A stretch of DNA of 64,000 bases from Alphaproteobacteria bacterium (lineage in GTDB: Bacteria > Pseudomonadota > Alphaproteobacteria > Caulobacterales > Parvularculaceae), in NCBI GenBank assembly GCA_016125455.1, contig WGLS01000007.1, forward strand, positions 62,001 through 126,000, read 5' to 3'. Positions 1-8,638 of this stretch are shown here, piece by piece. The notes beneath the pieces are model-generated. The model did no database searches, was not told where the DNA came from, and was given only the letters and a program-made list of their open reading frames with translations. Positions within the stretch are counted from its first letter, which is position 1; each line of letters starts with the position of its first letter. A program made the position numbers and the translations under genes.

Positions 1-440
1 AGCCACTGATCGTCCGGATCGAGAATTTTGGCGTGGGACAGTAGCGCGGTGCCGTCATAAAAGCGCGGCGCGACGAATACGATAAGCGTCTTGTCGCCGA
101 CATTGTCGTTCTCCTTTTCGAGCGTCGCAAAGGTGAATTCGCGCTCCGAGGTCTGCCCCGCCTCATTGCGCAGAACCATTTTCGCGGCGACCCTTGAGTC
201 GCCGAAACCCCTGTCAGTGCGGTCGCTGCGCGCCGAGATGTCATAGCCCTTGTGCGCTTCGGGCGTATCGCCGCGCGCCACTGGATCGGTTTCCGCCGCT
301 GCGGCTTCAACAGCGACCTCAGTCGCCGCTTCCTGGGCGAGCGCTCTGGCGCCGCCGATCGCCGCAAACGCCAGCAGCGTCGACGACAGTGCGGCCGAGG
401 CAAGGAGGGCGCGGCGGGCCTGCGGATTTCGGTTGGTCAT
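1..440 (-). CDS. Outer-membrane lipoprotein-sorting (LolA-like) protein, 3' end cut by window edge
   Basis: This gene is absent from the ORF track because it runs off the window; I translated it from the ATG at 440. The visible 146 residues start with a signal peptide (MTNRNPQARRALLASAAL..., likely cleaved near ALAQE) and continue into the mature start of the LolA-like family that accompanies MMPL exporters (GYDISARSDRTDRGFGDSR, then a beta-rich stretch with TLIVFVAPRFYDGTALLSH). It lies 53 nt downstream of the MMPL exporter on the same strand, so it is probably the periplasmic partner that carries a lipidic substrate between exporter and outer membrane. That role is inferred from the pairing; the C-terminal half is not visible. 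Confidence 0.8.
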   Translation of the reverse strand, partial: MTNRNPQARRALLASAALSSTLLAFAAIGGARALAQEAATEVAVEAAAAETDPVARGDTPEAHKGYDISARSDRTDRGFGDSRVAAKMVLRNEAGQTSEREFTFATLEKENDNVGDKTLIVFVAPRFYDGTALLSHAKILDPDDQW

Positions 441-493
441 TGTTCGTCTCCCTGAAAAAACCAGTCATCAGATTTCGATGCGATCGCGCCGGG

Positions 494-2854
494 CTAGGCC
501 GCGCCCTCGCTCGCCAGCGCCGACGCAGGCGCGGCCTTTTCGCGCCCCGCGGTCAGCAGCAACAGCGGCGGCAGCAGCAGGAAGTCGAGCACCAGCGCAA
601 AGCCGATCGACAGCACCGTTAACAGGCCGAGCTCGGCGTTGATCTTGAATGCCGAAAACGTCAGCAGGCTGAACCCAACGCCGAGGATCGCGGTGTTCAC
701 CAGGATTGCGACCCCCACCGTCTCGAAGGCGTAGCGGATCGAGTCCGGCGCCGATAGGCCGTTGACGCGCCGCGCGCGCATGTACTTGGTGAGGAAGTGG
801 ACGGTGTCGTCAATCACGATGCCAAGCGACATCGACGCGACGGCGGCGACGGAAAATCCGACCTCGCCGACAAGCAGGGCCCATGCGCCAAAAGCCGCAA
901 GGATTGGCAGCCCGTTCGGCGCCATGCTGAGCAATCCAATGGAAAAGCTCCGAAGCGCGAACATCATGATGACTCCGATCGCAAGGATCGCGATTGTCGT
1001 CCCCTGGATCATGCTCTGAATATTCCGCTGTGCGATGAAGGTAAACATCACCTGCGGGCCGGTGGCGGGCCCGTCGATTTCCGGCGCGTTGGCGTCGAAC
1101 CATGATTCGGAGTCGGCGATCAGTTTACGGATGTCCTTCGTGGAAGCGTCGCCGTTCAGCGAAGCGGTCACGCGCGACGCAGATTTCTCGATGTCGATGC
1201 GGTCGTTGAGATCGAGCCCGTAGGGCAGCGACAACTCGAACAGCAGCAGGTACTGGGCCGCGAGGTCATATTCCTCCGGCAGGCTGTAGAAAGCCGGATC
1301 GTCGCCGTTCAGGTTCTTGTTCAGCCGCTTCATGATGTCGGAGATCGAATAAACGTGCATCACGTTCGGCTGGGCCCGCAGCCACTCGGTGAATGCGTCG
1401 AGCTTGCGCAGGTAATCCGGGTCATTGACGCTGCCCGCCTCGCCGGTGTCGAGGGAATACTCCATCGGATAAAGGCCGAAATAGTTGCTGGCGGCATCGG
1501 AATCCGACCGGAACTCAATGCGCGGATCAAAGTATTTGAGGAACTGGTCGCTGAGCTGCATGGTCGGAATGAAGGCGATAAAGGCAAGCGCGCCGACGCC
1601 GACGACAATGAACAGCGGATGGCGCGCGGCGATGACGAAGTCGGCGAAGCGACGCATTGTCGACGAACCGCCGGCAACGTCGTCGCGCGCCTGCGCCTTG
1701 AACGGAATTACCGAAAGAAGCGCCGGCAGAAGCGTCAGCGACAGCGCCCAGGCAGCAAGGATGCCCACGGCGGATATGTTGCCAAAGTCCCGGAAAGGCG
1801 GGGAGTCGGAGAAATTGAGCGACAGGAAGCCGACGATCGTCGTCAGGGAGGTGATCGACACGGCCAGGAAATTAACGCGCATCGCCTCGATGATCGCCGC
1901 GCGCTTGTCGAGGCCGGTAGCCATCGCCTTTCGCGCCGTGAGTAGGATGTGAATGGAATCGGCGATCGCAAGGGTGAGAATGACGATAACCGCGCTCGGG
2001 CTGGGCCCTGCGAGCTTGATGCCGACGAGCCCCGCCCATCCCATTGCGATCGCGGCGGACAGGACGACGATCAGAACCGTGACGAAGGTCGCCGAAACCG
2101 ACCGGATCGCGATGATGGTGGCGAGTATGATTGCGCCGATCATGATCGGGATCAGCAGCATGAAATCGGACTGGATCGCCTCGGAGAAGGCGTTGTTCAG
2201 CATCGAGGTGCCGCTGAGGTAAACGTCCAGGTGCGGGTATTCCGCTTCGATCCGGTCACGGATTGCCCGCGCGGCGAACACCGCCTCCGGCACTTCGTCG
2301 AGAGACTTTTCGGGATAGTTGAGAACGACGTTCAGGCCGGCGGCGCGGGCGTCGGCGGTGACGAGCTGGCCGTTGAGCAACGGCTCGGCGAGCGCCGCCT
2401 CGCGTCGCGAAGCAAGCGTCTCGGCGTCGACGTTCGCGGGCTCCTCGATAAGGTCCTGAACGATCAGCTCATCGCCGATCGCATAAGTGTATTGAAAGTT
2501 CGTAAGGGAATCGACCCGGCGGGCGTACGGCACCTGCCAGCCAGCCTCCGTCATCTCGCCCATCGCCTTGATCGTGCGTGGGTCGAAGACGTCGGTGCCG
2601 TCATTCGGCACGATGACGAAGAGGAAGTTGTCGCTCTTGACGTAGCGGGCCTGGAAGTCCTCGAAGTTCCGGAGTTCGGGGTTCTGTTCCGAGAAAAACG
2701 TGCGGTAATTGCTCGAATATTCGAGATTCTGCGCGCCCTGTCCGACGTAGAACGCGCCCGCAAGCGAGACGATGACGATAAGCCACCAAAGTCGGATCAC
2801 CCATTCGGTGAAAACCGTCGCGAATGCGTCAATCTGGTTTTTTGCTCTGGCCAT
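494..2854 (-). CDS. MMPL/RND-superfamily exporter
   Basis: Inner-membrane proton-driven exporter of the RND/MMPL class, 786 residues. Layout is the duplicated RND form: TM1 near residues 20-40, a large periplasmic loop (45-225), a TM bundle (about 230-385), a second TM near 415, a second loop, and the final TM bundle (about 625-770). The TM4-type motifs LTLAIADSIHILLTARK and LGIVIDDTVHFLTKYMRARR carry the acidic residues expected for proton relay. The ATG at 2854 follows a strong AGGGAGCAGGG. It lies between a TetR gene upstream and a LolA-like gene downstream, which suggests a regulated lipid or hydrophobic-compound export system. The substrate cannot be told from sequence. Confidence 0.88.
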   Translation of the reverse strand: MARAKNQIDAFATVFTEWVIRLWWLIVIVSLAGAFYVGQGAQNLEYSSNYRTFFSEQNPELRNFEDFQARYVKSDNFLFVIVPNDGTDVFDPRTIKAMGEMTEAGWQVPYARRVDSLTNFQYTYAIGDELIVQDLIEEPANVDAETLASRREAALAEPLLNGQLVTADARAAGLNVVLNYPEKSLDEVPEAVFAARAIRDRIEAEYPHLDVYLSGTSMLNNAFSEAIQSDFMLLIPIMIGAIILATIIAIRSVSATFVTVLIVVLSAAIAMGWAGLVGIKLAGPSPSAVIVILTLAIADSIHILLTARKAMATGLDKRAAIIEAMRVNFLAVSITSLTTIVGFLSLNFSDSPPFRDFGNISAVGILAAWALSLTLLPALLSVIPFKAQARDDVAGGSSTMRRFADFVIAARHPLFIVVGVGALAFIAFIPTMQLSDQFLKYFDPRIEFRSDSDAASNYFGLYPMEYSLDTGEAGSVNDPDYLRKLDAFTEWLRAQPNVMHVYSISDIMKRLNKNLNGDDPAFYSLPEEYDLAAQYLLLFELSLPYGLDLNDRIDIEKSASRVTASLNGDASTKDIRKLIADSESWFDANAPEIDGPATGPQVMFTFIAQRNIQSMIQGTTIAILAIGVIMMFALRSFSIGLLSMAPNGLPILAAFGAWALLVGEVGFSVAAVASMSLGIVIDDTVHFLTKYMRARRVNGLSAPDSIRYAFETVGVAILVNTAILGVGFSLLTFSAFKINAELGLLTVLSIGFALVLDFLLLPPLLLLTAGREKAAPASALASEGAA

Positions 2855-2910
2855 CGCCCTGCTCCCTGGCGCGCCGGCCCGCGGCCTGCGCGCAATGCCA
2901 ACTTTATACT

Positions 2911-3534
2911 TCAGTTTACGGATTTCTTACGCCGTGCGCGCGCCGACGGATCGCCCAATGGCGAAATCGACGCCAGCGTCGCTTCGAGCGTCGCCAGCAT
3001 GTCCTGTCGGTCGGCGCCATGCTGGGCCGCCATGCCAAGCCCCATGATCAACGTTACGAAAATCCGTACGCCATCTGTGGGCGAAAGGTTCGTGTTAAGC
3101 TCTCCGCGCTCCGCTGCGCGCTCCAGCGCCATGCCGAACGCAAGGTTTATCTGTTCGAGGTAGGTGGCGATCCGCTCCCGGACCACGGGGTCGCGCGCAG
3201 CGATCTCGCCGGCGACATTGCACATGAAGCAGCCGGTGCCGCGGCTCGCCATCTCGTCGATGCAGAATTCGAAGACGTCGCGGATCGCGTCAATCGGCGG
3301 CGCGGCCTCGTCGGCAAGGCCGGCCATGAAAATCTGCTTGCGTTCGAGGTGGTAGCGGTCGAGAGCGGCAAGGAAGACCTCGCGCTTGCCGCCGAATTCA
3401 GAATATAGCGCGTAACGATTGAATCCGGTCGCGGCGACGACATCATCAATAGACGTCTCGTCGAATCCCGTTCGCCAGAACAGGTCGCGCGCCGCCAGCA
3501 CCGCCGTCTCGATTTCCGCCTGCGTTCGCGCCAA
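2911..3534 (-). CDS. TetR/AcrR family transcriptional repressor
   Basis: A 207-residue TetR regulator. The helix-turn-helix is clear near the N-terminus (AARDLFWRTGFDETSIDDVVAATGFNRYALYSEFGGKREVF) and is followed by an all-helical ligand domain. The ORF track starts at a TTG at 3636, but that extension translates the tandem operator at 3596-3629. I prefer the TTG at 3534, preceded by AGGGAGAGG at good spacing and giving a normal TetR N-terminus. It sits 56 nt upstream of the MMPL gene and probably represses itself and the exporter operon. The inducer is unknown. Confidence 0.85.
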   Translation of the reverse strand: MARTQAEIETAVLAARDLFWRTGFDETSIDDVVAATGFNRYALYSEFGGKREVFLAALDRYHLERKQIFMAGLADEAAPPIDAIRDVFEFCIDEMASRGTGCFMCNVAGEIAARDPVVRERIATYLEQINLAFGMALERAAERGELNTNLSPTDGVRIFVTLIMGLGMAAQHGADRQDMLATLEATLASISPLGDPSARARRKKSVN

Positions 3535-3595
3535 GCGCCTCTCCCTGCCCCCGGAATCGCCCGGTGATCGATCAATGATCGCGAGCGCCGAATTC

Positions 3596-3629
3596 AGAAT
3601 GGCCGTTCTGATATTAGAATAGTCGTTCT
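3596..3629. promoter_or_regulatory. Tandem operator, probably for the adjacent TetR
   Basis: Two copies of AGAAT-N4-GTTCT (AGAATGGCCGTTCT and AGAATAGTCGTTCT) start exactly 20 bp apart, two helical turns. The first is palindromic except for its fifth base pair. They lie just upstream of the preferred TetR start and of the divergent secreted-protein gene, where an autoregulatory TetR site is expected. Assignment to this TetR is inferred. Confidence 0.6.
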
Positions 3630-3774
3630 GACGCAAGGGAGATTTTGTGAAGAGTGCGTGACGACGGCTAAACCGATGGGCGAAGGCGCCCAGGATGCAG
3701 GAAAGTATCGCCGATCGGCGCTATGCTTCGGCCCGTTCGCCGGGCCCGAGAGCCGCCAAAAGGAGATCTGGAAA

Positions 3775-4350
3775 ATGCGATTTGCCTTTGTCTTTTCTTC
3801 GGCCCTTTGCGTGGCCGTTGCAGCGTTTGCCCCATCCGTCGGCGCCCCATCAGCCGGCGGCGCGTCCGCCGACGCGAGGCCAACCCTGGCCCGGCACGGC
3901 GTCGCCGAAGGGCCTGCATTGAATGAAACGGCCACGAACGAGGCTGCGGCGCGCGCCGAAGTGCTGGCGACTCTTGAGAGCTGGACCCGCGGCTGGGCGG
4001 AACGCGACGCCGCGCTCGCCGTGGCGGACTATGCAGAGGATACCGACTGGACCAATGCATTCGGCGACCGGTTTGAGGGCCGCGACGCGTTGCAGGAAGG
4101 GCTGGCATTCATCTTCAGCCTCGACTTTGTCATGGCGGGCAATTCCGAAGGCGAGGAGTATGCGGACGTTCGCTTCCTCACGCCCGACATCGCCCTTATC
4201 CGCAGCAAGCTTGTCCGCAAGGGCCAGCAATTCCAGGATGGGGAGACGCGGCCCGATCGGCATGTGCACCATTTGCGGGTTCTTGAACGGCGGGCCGGCG
4301 AATGGAAGATCATCAGTCACCTGATTTCACAGGCGCAGGAAAAACGATAG
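3775..4350 (+). CDS. Secreted SnoaL/DUF4440-like (NTF2 fold) protein
   Basis: A 191-residue protein with a cleavable signal peptide (MRFAFVFSSALCVAVAAFAPSVGAPSAGGASA). Its NTF2-like domain shows the SgcJ/EcaC/DUF4440 pattern: ATLESWTRGWAERDAALAVADYAEDTDWTNAFGDRFEGRDALQEGLAFIF and a C-terminal GEWKIISHLIS. The track starts at GTG 3658, but ATG 3775 has AAAGGAG at good spacing and gives the signal peptide. Such domains bind small molecules or act as isomerases; no specific activity can be assigned. It is divergent from the TetR gene and could be under the same operator region. Confidence 0.75.
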   Translation: MRFAFVFSSALCVAVAAFAPSVGAPSAGGASADARPTLARHGVAEGPALNETATNEAAARAEVLATLESWTRGWAERDAALAVADYAEDTDWTNAFGDRFEGRDALQEGLAFIFSLDFVMAGNSEGEEYADVRFLTPDIALIRSKLVRKGQQFQDGETRPDRHVHHLRVLERRAGEWKIISHLISQAQEKR

Positions 4351-4419
4351 CAACCGGCGGAGACGCCGTGCGCCCGGGTTATCTGGCCACGTTCCCCCCT
4401 TCGGTCCGCGTCGCCGCGT

Positions 4420-5370
4420 TCAGTCAGTCGGGTCAAGGCCGATCTCGCGCAGCCGCGCGTTTTCTTCCGCCCAGTTTTCACGAACCTTGACGAACACGAA
4501 CAGGTGGACCGGTTCGCCGAAGAGTTGGCAAAGCTCCTCGCGCGCCGCCGAGCTGACCGCCTTGATGGTCTGGCCCGCCTTGCCAAGCACGATCGGCTTT
4601 TGCCCGTCGCGCGCCACGAAAATCGTCTGCTCGATCCGGAGCTCGCCCTTTGCCGTGCGCCGCCAGTCGGTCGTTTCGACGGTCGACTCATACGGCAACT
4701 CCTCGTGCAGGCGCAGATAGAGCTTTTCGCGGGTGATTTCCGCCGCCAGCAGACGGTCGGATATGTCCGATAGCTGATCTTCCGGATACATCCATGGACC
4801 GGCCGGGGCCCGCGCCGCAAGGAACGCCTTTAGCTCGCTAACGCCGTCGTTCCTGGCCGCGGAAATGAAGAATGTCTCCTCGAAACTGAACTCCTCGTTC
4901 AGCGCCGACGCGACGGCGAGCAATCGCGGCCGGTCGATCTGGTCGACCTTGTTCACGACGAGCAGCGCCGGCGCGCCGCGCTCCGCGAGCCCCTTTACGA
5001 TCGCGATCGTGTCTTCGCGCGCGCGCTTCATCGCCGACGCTTTTGGCTCCCCGTCAAATGCCGTCGCGTCAACGAGAAGAATTGTCTCATCGGCCCCGTC
5101 GAGGCCCTCCCACGCAGCGGCGACCATCGCCCGATCGAGCTTGCGCCGTGGCCGGAAAATGCCAGGCGTGTCGATGAACACAAGCTGCGCCGCGCCGTCG
5201 ATAGCGACGCCGCGGACGCGAGCGCGGGTCGTCTGCACCTTGTGGGTGACGATCGAAACCTTCGCGCCGACGAAGGCGTTGACGAGTGTCGACTTGCCGG
5301 CGTTCGGCGCGCCGATCACCGCGATGAAAGAACAAGTCCGGTCGGACGCCGCGCTTTCCTCAGACGTCAT
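4420..5370 (-). CDS. era: GTPase Era
   Basis: Ribosome-assembly GTPase that binds the 3' end of 16S rRNA, 316 residues, the usual length. G1 GAPNAGKST, G3 DTPG and G4 NKVD are present in order, with a C-terminal type-II KH domain (about 235-305, including KPIVLGKAGQTIKAVSSAARE). Its ATG lies inside the end of rnc (11-nt overlap), so translation is probably coupled. It is the last gene of the conserved lepB-rnc-era string. Confidence 0.97.
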   Translation of the reverse strand: MTSEESAASDRTCSFIAVIGAPNAGKSTLVNAFVGAKVSIVTHKVQTTRARVRGVAIDGAAQLVFIDTPGIFRPRRKLDRAMVAAAWEGLDGADETILLVDATAFDGEPKASAMKRAREDTIAIVKGLAERGAPALLVVNKVDQIDRPRLLAVASALNEEFSFEETFFISAARNDGVSELKAFLAARAPAGPWMYPEDQLSDISDRLLAAEITREKLYLRLHEELPYESTVETTDWRRTAKGELRIEQTIFVARDGQKPIVLGKAGQTIKAVSSAAREELCQLFGEPVHLFVFVKVRENWAEENARLREIGLDPTD

Positions 5371-6118
5371 GTTCCGTCCACACCCCTTCCTGGATGAGCA
5401 GCGCAGCCGCGGCCGCCGACTGCGCCGCGCGCTTTGACGCGCCCTCGCCTTCGGCGGATGCGCCGTCGATCACCGCGCGAACCGCAAAGCCTGGAGAATG
5501 GGCCGGTCCATCCGCTCGCAGCGTTTCATATTTCGGCGTGCCGCGGCCGCGCTCCTGGCTCCATTCCTGCAACGCCGTCTTTGCGTCCCGATGGGCGCGA
5601 TAGAGCTGATCGAGATTCGGCGTCCAGTAAACGTCATAAGCGCGGCGCGCTGCATCGAGGCCGCCATCGATATAAAGGGCGCCAAGAAACGCTTCGCACA
5701 CGTCGCCAAGTATCGACGTCTTGCGTCGCCCGCCAGCCTCTTCTTCATGAGGCGACAACCGCATCGCCCTGTCGAGGCCGAGCGCCAGCGCCGCCTTGGC
5801 GCAGGTTTCCTTCCGAACCAGCGCGTTTAGGCGCGGCGCAAGTTCGCCTTCAGTCATTGACGGATGACGGCGCCACAGGGCTTCGGCGGTGAGAAGGCCC
5901 AGCACCCGGTCGCCAAGAAATTCCAACCGTTCAAGATCGCCAAGGCTGGAGTCCGCTGCGAGGCTCGAATGGGTAAGCGCGCGCCTAAAGAGTTCGCCAT
6001 CGGAAAATGCGCGGCCAATCCTCGCCTCGACGGCCGCCAGCGCATCATCGTCAAAAGCCGGCGCAGCCCGCGCGCGCGCCCTGTCGCGCCCGCGTCCGCC
6101 GCGCGCGCCGCTACTCAA
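5360..6118 (-). CDS. rnc: Ribonuclease III
   Basis: Double-strand-specific endoribonuclease for rRNA and mRNA processing, 252 residues. The catalytic signature reads ERLEFLGDRVLGL (LGDR rather than the more usual LGDS); the second acidic site is in GDVCEAFLGALYIDGG. A double-stranded-RNA-binding domain occupies the last 70 residues (AKTALQEWSQERGRGTPKYE to the C-terminus). The start is a TTG at 6118 overlapping the end of lepB by 8 nt. An N-terminal Arg/Ala-rich extension of about 20 residues precedes the nuclease domain. Confidence 0.96.
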   Translation of the reverse strand: MSSGARGGRGRDRARARAAPAFDDDALAAVEARIGRAFSDGELFRRALTHSSLAADSSLGDLERLEFLGDRVLGLLTAEALWRRHPSMTEGELAPRLNALVRKETCAKAALALGLDRAMRLSPHEEEAGGRRKTSILGDVCEAFLGALYIDGGLDAARRAYDVYWTPNLDQLYRAHRDAKTALQEWSQERGRGTPKYETLRADGPAHSPGFAVRAVIDGASAEGEGASKRAAQSAAAAALLIQEGVWTEHDV

Positions 6119-6953
6119 TTTTCTTCAGGATGCGGCCGAAGCGGATGGCGAAACGCTGGCCGTCGACGGACAGGAACAATCTTTCCGCGCGGCCGACGAT
6201 ATCCTCGAATGGCACATAGCCGACCCGCGCGGTGACCCGGCTGTCTTCGCTCTGGTCGCGATTGTCGCCCATCATGAAGTAGCGGCCCGCCGGAACCTTG
6301 TAGACGGCCGTATCGTCGAGGTGGCCGCGATCGCCGTGGCATTCCTGCACGATGTAGTTGACGCCGTTCGGCAGGGTTTCCCGGAAGGTCGGGACCTGCT
6401 TGGCCGCCATGCCATCGCATGACGCAAGCCGATACTCGACGAATTCTTTCTGGACCGGCGCGCCGTTTATATGCAGCCGCCCGCCGCGCATCTGGATCTC
6501 GTCGCCCGGCATGCCAATCAAGCGCTTGATGTAGTCCTTGTTGCCGTCCTTGCGGTTCTTGAAAACGAGCACGTCGCCGCGTTTCGGTTCATGGGCGAGG
6601 ATGCGGCCGTGGATGTCGAGGCGCGTTAGCGGCCAGACCAGCGAAGCGCGCGAATAGCCATAGGCCGGCTTAGACACAAACAGGAAGTCGCCGACCAGCA
6701 GGTTCGGCTTCATCGAACCGGAAGGAATGTTGAACGGCTGGAAAATGATGATTCTGAGAACCAGCGCGATCGCCACCGCCCAGGCCACTGTCTTCGCGAG
6801 GTCAATCGCCTCTTCCCGGAACGTATTCCCGGGCTTTGACTCGCCGCCGGCAGGCCCCGTCTCCTTTCGCTCCCCATCATGCTTTCGCCCGGCATCGCCC
6901 AGCGCGTCGCCCGCCGCTCCATCGCGGCTGTCGATGTTTTTCTTGTCGTCCAT
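6111..6953 (-). CDS. lepB: Signal peptidase I
   Basis: Inner-membrane leader peptidase, 280 residues. One TM segment (about 50-70, TVAWAVAIALVLRIIIF) is followed by the catalytic Ser box NIPSGSMKPNLLVGD and the Lys box DYIKRLIGMPGDEI; the conserved GDNRDQSEDSR is near the C-terminus. The track starts at GTG 6959; the ATG two codons later (6953) has GGAAGAG at better spacing. A hydrophilic cytoplasmic extension of about 45 residues precedes the TM. It lies between acpS and rnc in the classical alphaproteobacterial order. Confidence 0.95.
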   Translation of the reverse strand: MDDKKNIDSRDGAAGDALGDAGRKHDGERKETGPAGGESKPGNTFREEAIDLAKTVAWAVAIALVLRIIIFQPFNIPSGSMKPNLLVGDFLFVSKPAYGYSRASLVWPLTRLDIHGRILAHEPKRGDVLVFKNRKDGNKDYIKRLIGMPGDEIQMRGGRLHINGAPVQKEFVEYRLASCDGMAAKQVPTFRETLPNGVNYIVQECHGDRGHLDDTAVYKVPAGRYFMMGDNRDQSEDSRVTARVGYVPFEDIVGRAERLFLSVDGQRFAIRFGRILKKIE

Positions 6954-7004
6954 TGTCACTCTTCCGATGCCGACGCGAATAGCGGCGTTGTTCGCCGCGA
7001 CGCC

Positions 7005-7418
7005 TCAGTGCCCCTCCCGCTCAATCGCCGAAGCGTAGATGATCACGAATGCCTGCGCCAACGGATAATCGTCGGTAATGGTCAGGTGGATGTCGGCCCT
7101 TCGCCCCGCCGGCGTCAATGCGGCGAGACGCGCAGCCGCGCCGCCCGTCAACGCCATGGTCGGCTGCCCGCTCGGCAGGTTGACCACGCCCATGTCGCGC
7201 CAGAAGACGCCTCGCGAGAGGCCGGTGCCGAGCGCCTTTGCGCAGGCCTCCTTCGCCGCGAATCGCTTGGCGTATGACGCGGCGCGATTCTTCCGCCGGT
7301 CGGATTTCGCCCGTTCGACGTCGGTGAAAATGCGCACCGGAAAGCGGTCGGGATGGCGCTCCAGGGTCCGCGCAACGCGGCGGATGTCGATAAGGTCCGA
7401 GCCAATGCCAATGATCAT
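7005..7418 (-). CDS. acpS: Holo-[acyl-carrier-protein] synthase
   Basis: Transfers 4'-phosphopantetheine from CoA to the ACP serine; 137 residues from the ATG at 7418 ([14 protein letters not shown]), which has AAAGGAGGT upstream. Metal- and CoA-binding motifs are intact: GSDLIDIRR and [15 protein letters not shown]. The track start (7502) adds 28 residues not found in AcpS. Its ATG overlaps the stop codon of the upstream GNAT gene (ATGA), so the two are translationally coupled. Confidence 0.95.
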   Translation of the reverse strand: MIIGIGSDLIDIRRVARTLERHPDRFPVRIFTDVERAKSDRRKNRAASYAKRFAAKEACAKALGTGLSRGVFWRDMGVVNLPSGQPTMALTGGAAARLAALTPAGRRADIHLTITDDYPLAQAFVIIYASAIEREGH

Positions 7419-7882
7419 GCGCGGTCGACCTCCTTTGACATGAAACAGCTCGCCGGATCCTCGACGTACGCGTCGAAAGCGCTGCAGGAAACGAACCCGC
7501 AACTTTCATACAAGCGCCGCGCCGGCGCGAAATAATCGAATGATCCCGTTTCGAGATACAAGCGACGGACGCCGTCCGCACGCGCGGCCGCCTCAATCCG
7601 CTCCATTAGCCGGCGCCCGACCCCGGTGCGTCGCGCCGCCGCCGCGACGTGCATTGATTTCACCTCGCCGGTTTCCGGCTTCAACCGCTTCAGAGCGGCG
7701 ACCCCTAAGAGCCCGTCATCCGACCCCCAGGCCGACCAGAACCTGATGTCCGGCGCGGCGAGGCGGTCAATATGAAAGACATGCGCCTTCGCGGCGGACG
7801 AGGCCGCCCGGCTTTGCTCATAATGATATGCGAGGAGCGCGCGAACGCCCGGATGGTCGAGGCCGCCCTCCCGAATCAGCAT
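7415..7882 (-). CDS. GNAT family N-acetyltransferase
   Basis: A 155-residue GNAT protein from the ATG at 7882 ([17 protein letters not shown]). The acetyl-CoA loop is visible as [35 protein letters not shown], followed by the family C-terminus [14 protein letters not shown]. The track extends it 76 codons upstream into the GST gene. It lies between a GST gene and acpS, an insertion into the usual pdxJ-acpS order, and shares ATGA with acpS. The substrate is unknown. Confidence 0.85.
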   Translation of the reverse strand: MLIREGGLDHPGVRALLAYHYEQSRAASSAAKAHVFHIDRLAAPDIRFWSAWGSDDGLLGVAALKRLKPETGEVKSMHVAAAARRTGVGRRLMERIEAAARADGVRRLYLETGSFDYFAPARRLYESCGFVSCSAFDAYVEDPASCFMSKEVDRA

Positions 7883-7890
7883 CGACTGCC

Positions 7891-8637
7891 TCACCCGATC
7901 CGGCTGACGGGACCGCGGCGCGGTCGGTCCGAAATATATGTACTGTCCGTTACCCTGAGACCGAGGCTTGCGAGCTTTTCGCGTTGCTCGGGCGGCGGCG
8001 TGCGGCTCAGGGCATCGGCCCAGGCGCCGGTTTCCGCAAAGGCCGGCTCTGCGGCCGTGCGGTCGAGCCAGGCGCAGACCCTGGGCCAGAGCGCAGGCTG
8101 CGGCGTCCACCGGGCGAACGCGAGCATCCTGAACATAGACGCGACGGCGATATCAGCGACGCTGAATCCGCCGCACAGGAACCCTTCGGCCGGCGCGCGG
8201 GTCTCGAGGAAGTCGACGATCGGCGAGACTTCGGTGTCGACCAGTTGGGCAAAGGCCTTGAGGTCCCTTTCGGCGCCAAAGAATGCCGGCGCGATGACGA
8301 CTCTACCGAACCCCTTCCAGACGAATACGTCGCCCATGACGACGTCTGCGTATTCCTCCAGCCAGCGCGCCTCGGCGCGAGCGGCCGACGCGTCCGGGAA
8401 CACGGACGGGCGAGGCCGCGTCTCCTCAAGGTACTGAACGATCGCCGAAGAATCGCGGACGACCGCATCGCCGTCAATCAGCACCGGTATCTGCCTGAGC
8501 GGCGACAGTTCGGTGAACCGGTCATCGCCAAAGAACGGCGTCAACGGATCAATCTCGAACTCAAGGCCCTTGAGGCGAAGCACCGTCAGCACCTTGCGCA
8601 CATAGGGCGAGACCGTATTGCCGATGACCGTCAGCAT
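7891..8637 (-). CDS. Glutathione S-transferase family protein
   Basis: A 248-residue cytosolic GST-like protein. The N-terminal thioredoxin-fold domain has VIGNTVSPYVRKVLTVLRLKGLEFE, the cis-Pro segment RQIPVLIDGD and the glutathione-binding RDSSAIVQYLEE; a helical C-terminal domain follows. The end of the C-terminal domain shows the usual GFSVADIAVASMF. It begins 1 nt after the pdxJ stop, so it is transcribed within the housekeeping operon. Substrate and activity are unassigned. Confidence 0.88.
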   Translation of the reverse strand: MLTVIGNTVSPYVRKVLTVLRLKGLEFEIDPLTPFFGDDRFTELSPLRQIPVLIDGDAVVRDSSAIVQYLEETRPRPSVFPDASAARAEARWLEEYADVVMGDVFVWKGFGRVVIAPAFFGAERDLKAFAQLVDTEVSPIVDFLETRAPAEGFLCGGFSVADIAVASMFRMLAFARWTPQPALWPRVCAWLDRTAAEPAFAETGAWADALSRTPPPEQREKLASLGLRVTDSTYISDRPRRGPVSRIG

Positions 8638-8638
8638 G

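Noticed and set aside
1949-3163. 404-residue plus-strand ORF
   Set aside because: Antisense to the MMPL exporter and TetR genes; Arg/Asp-rich without domains.
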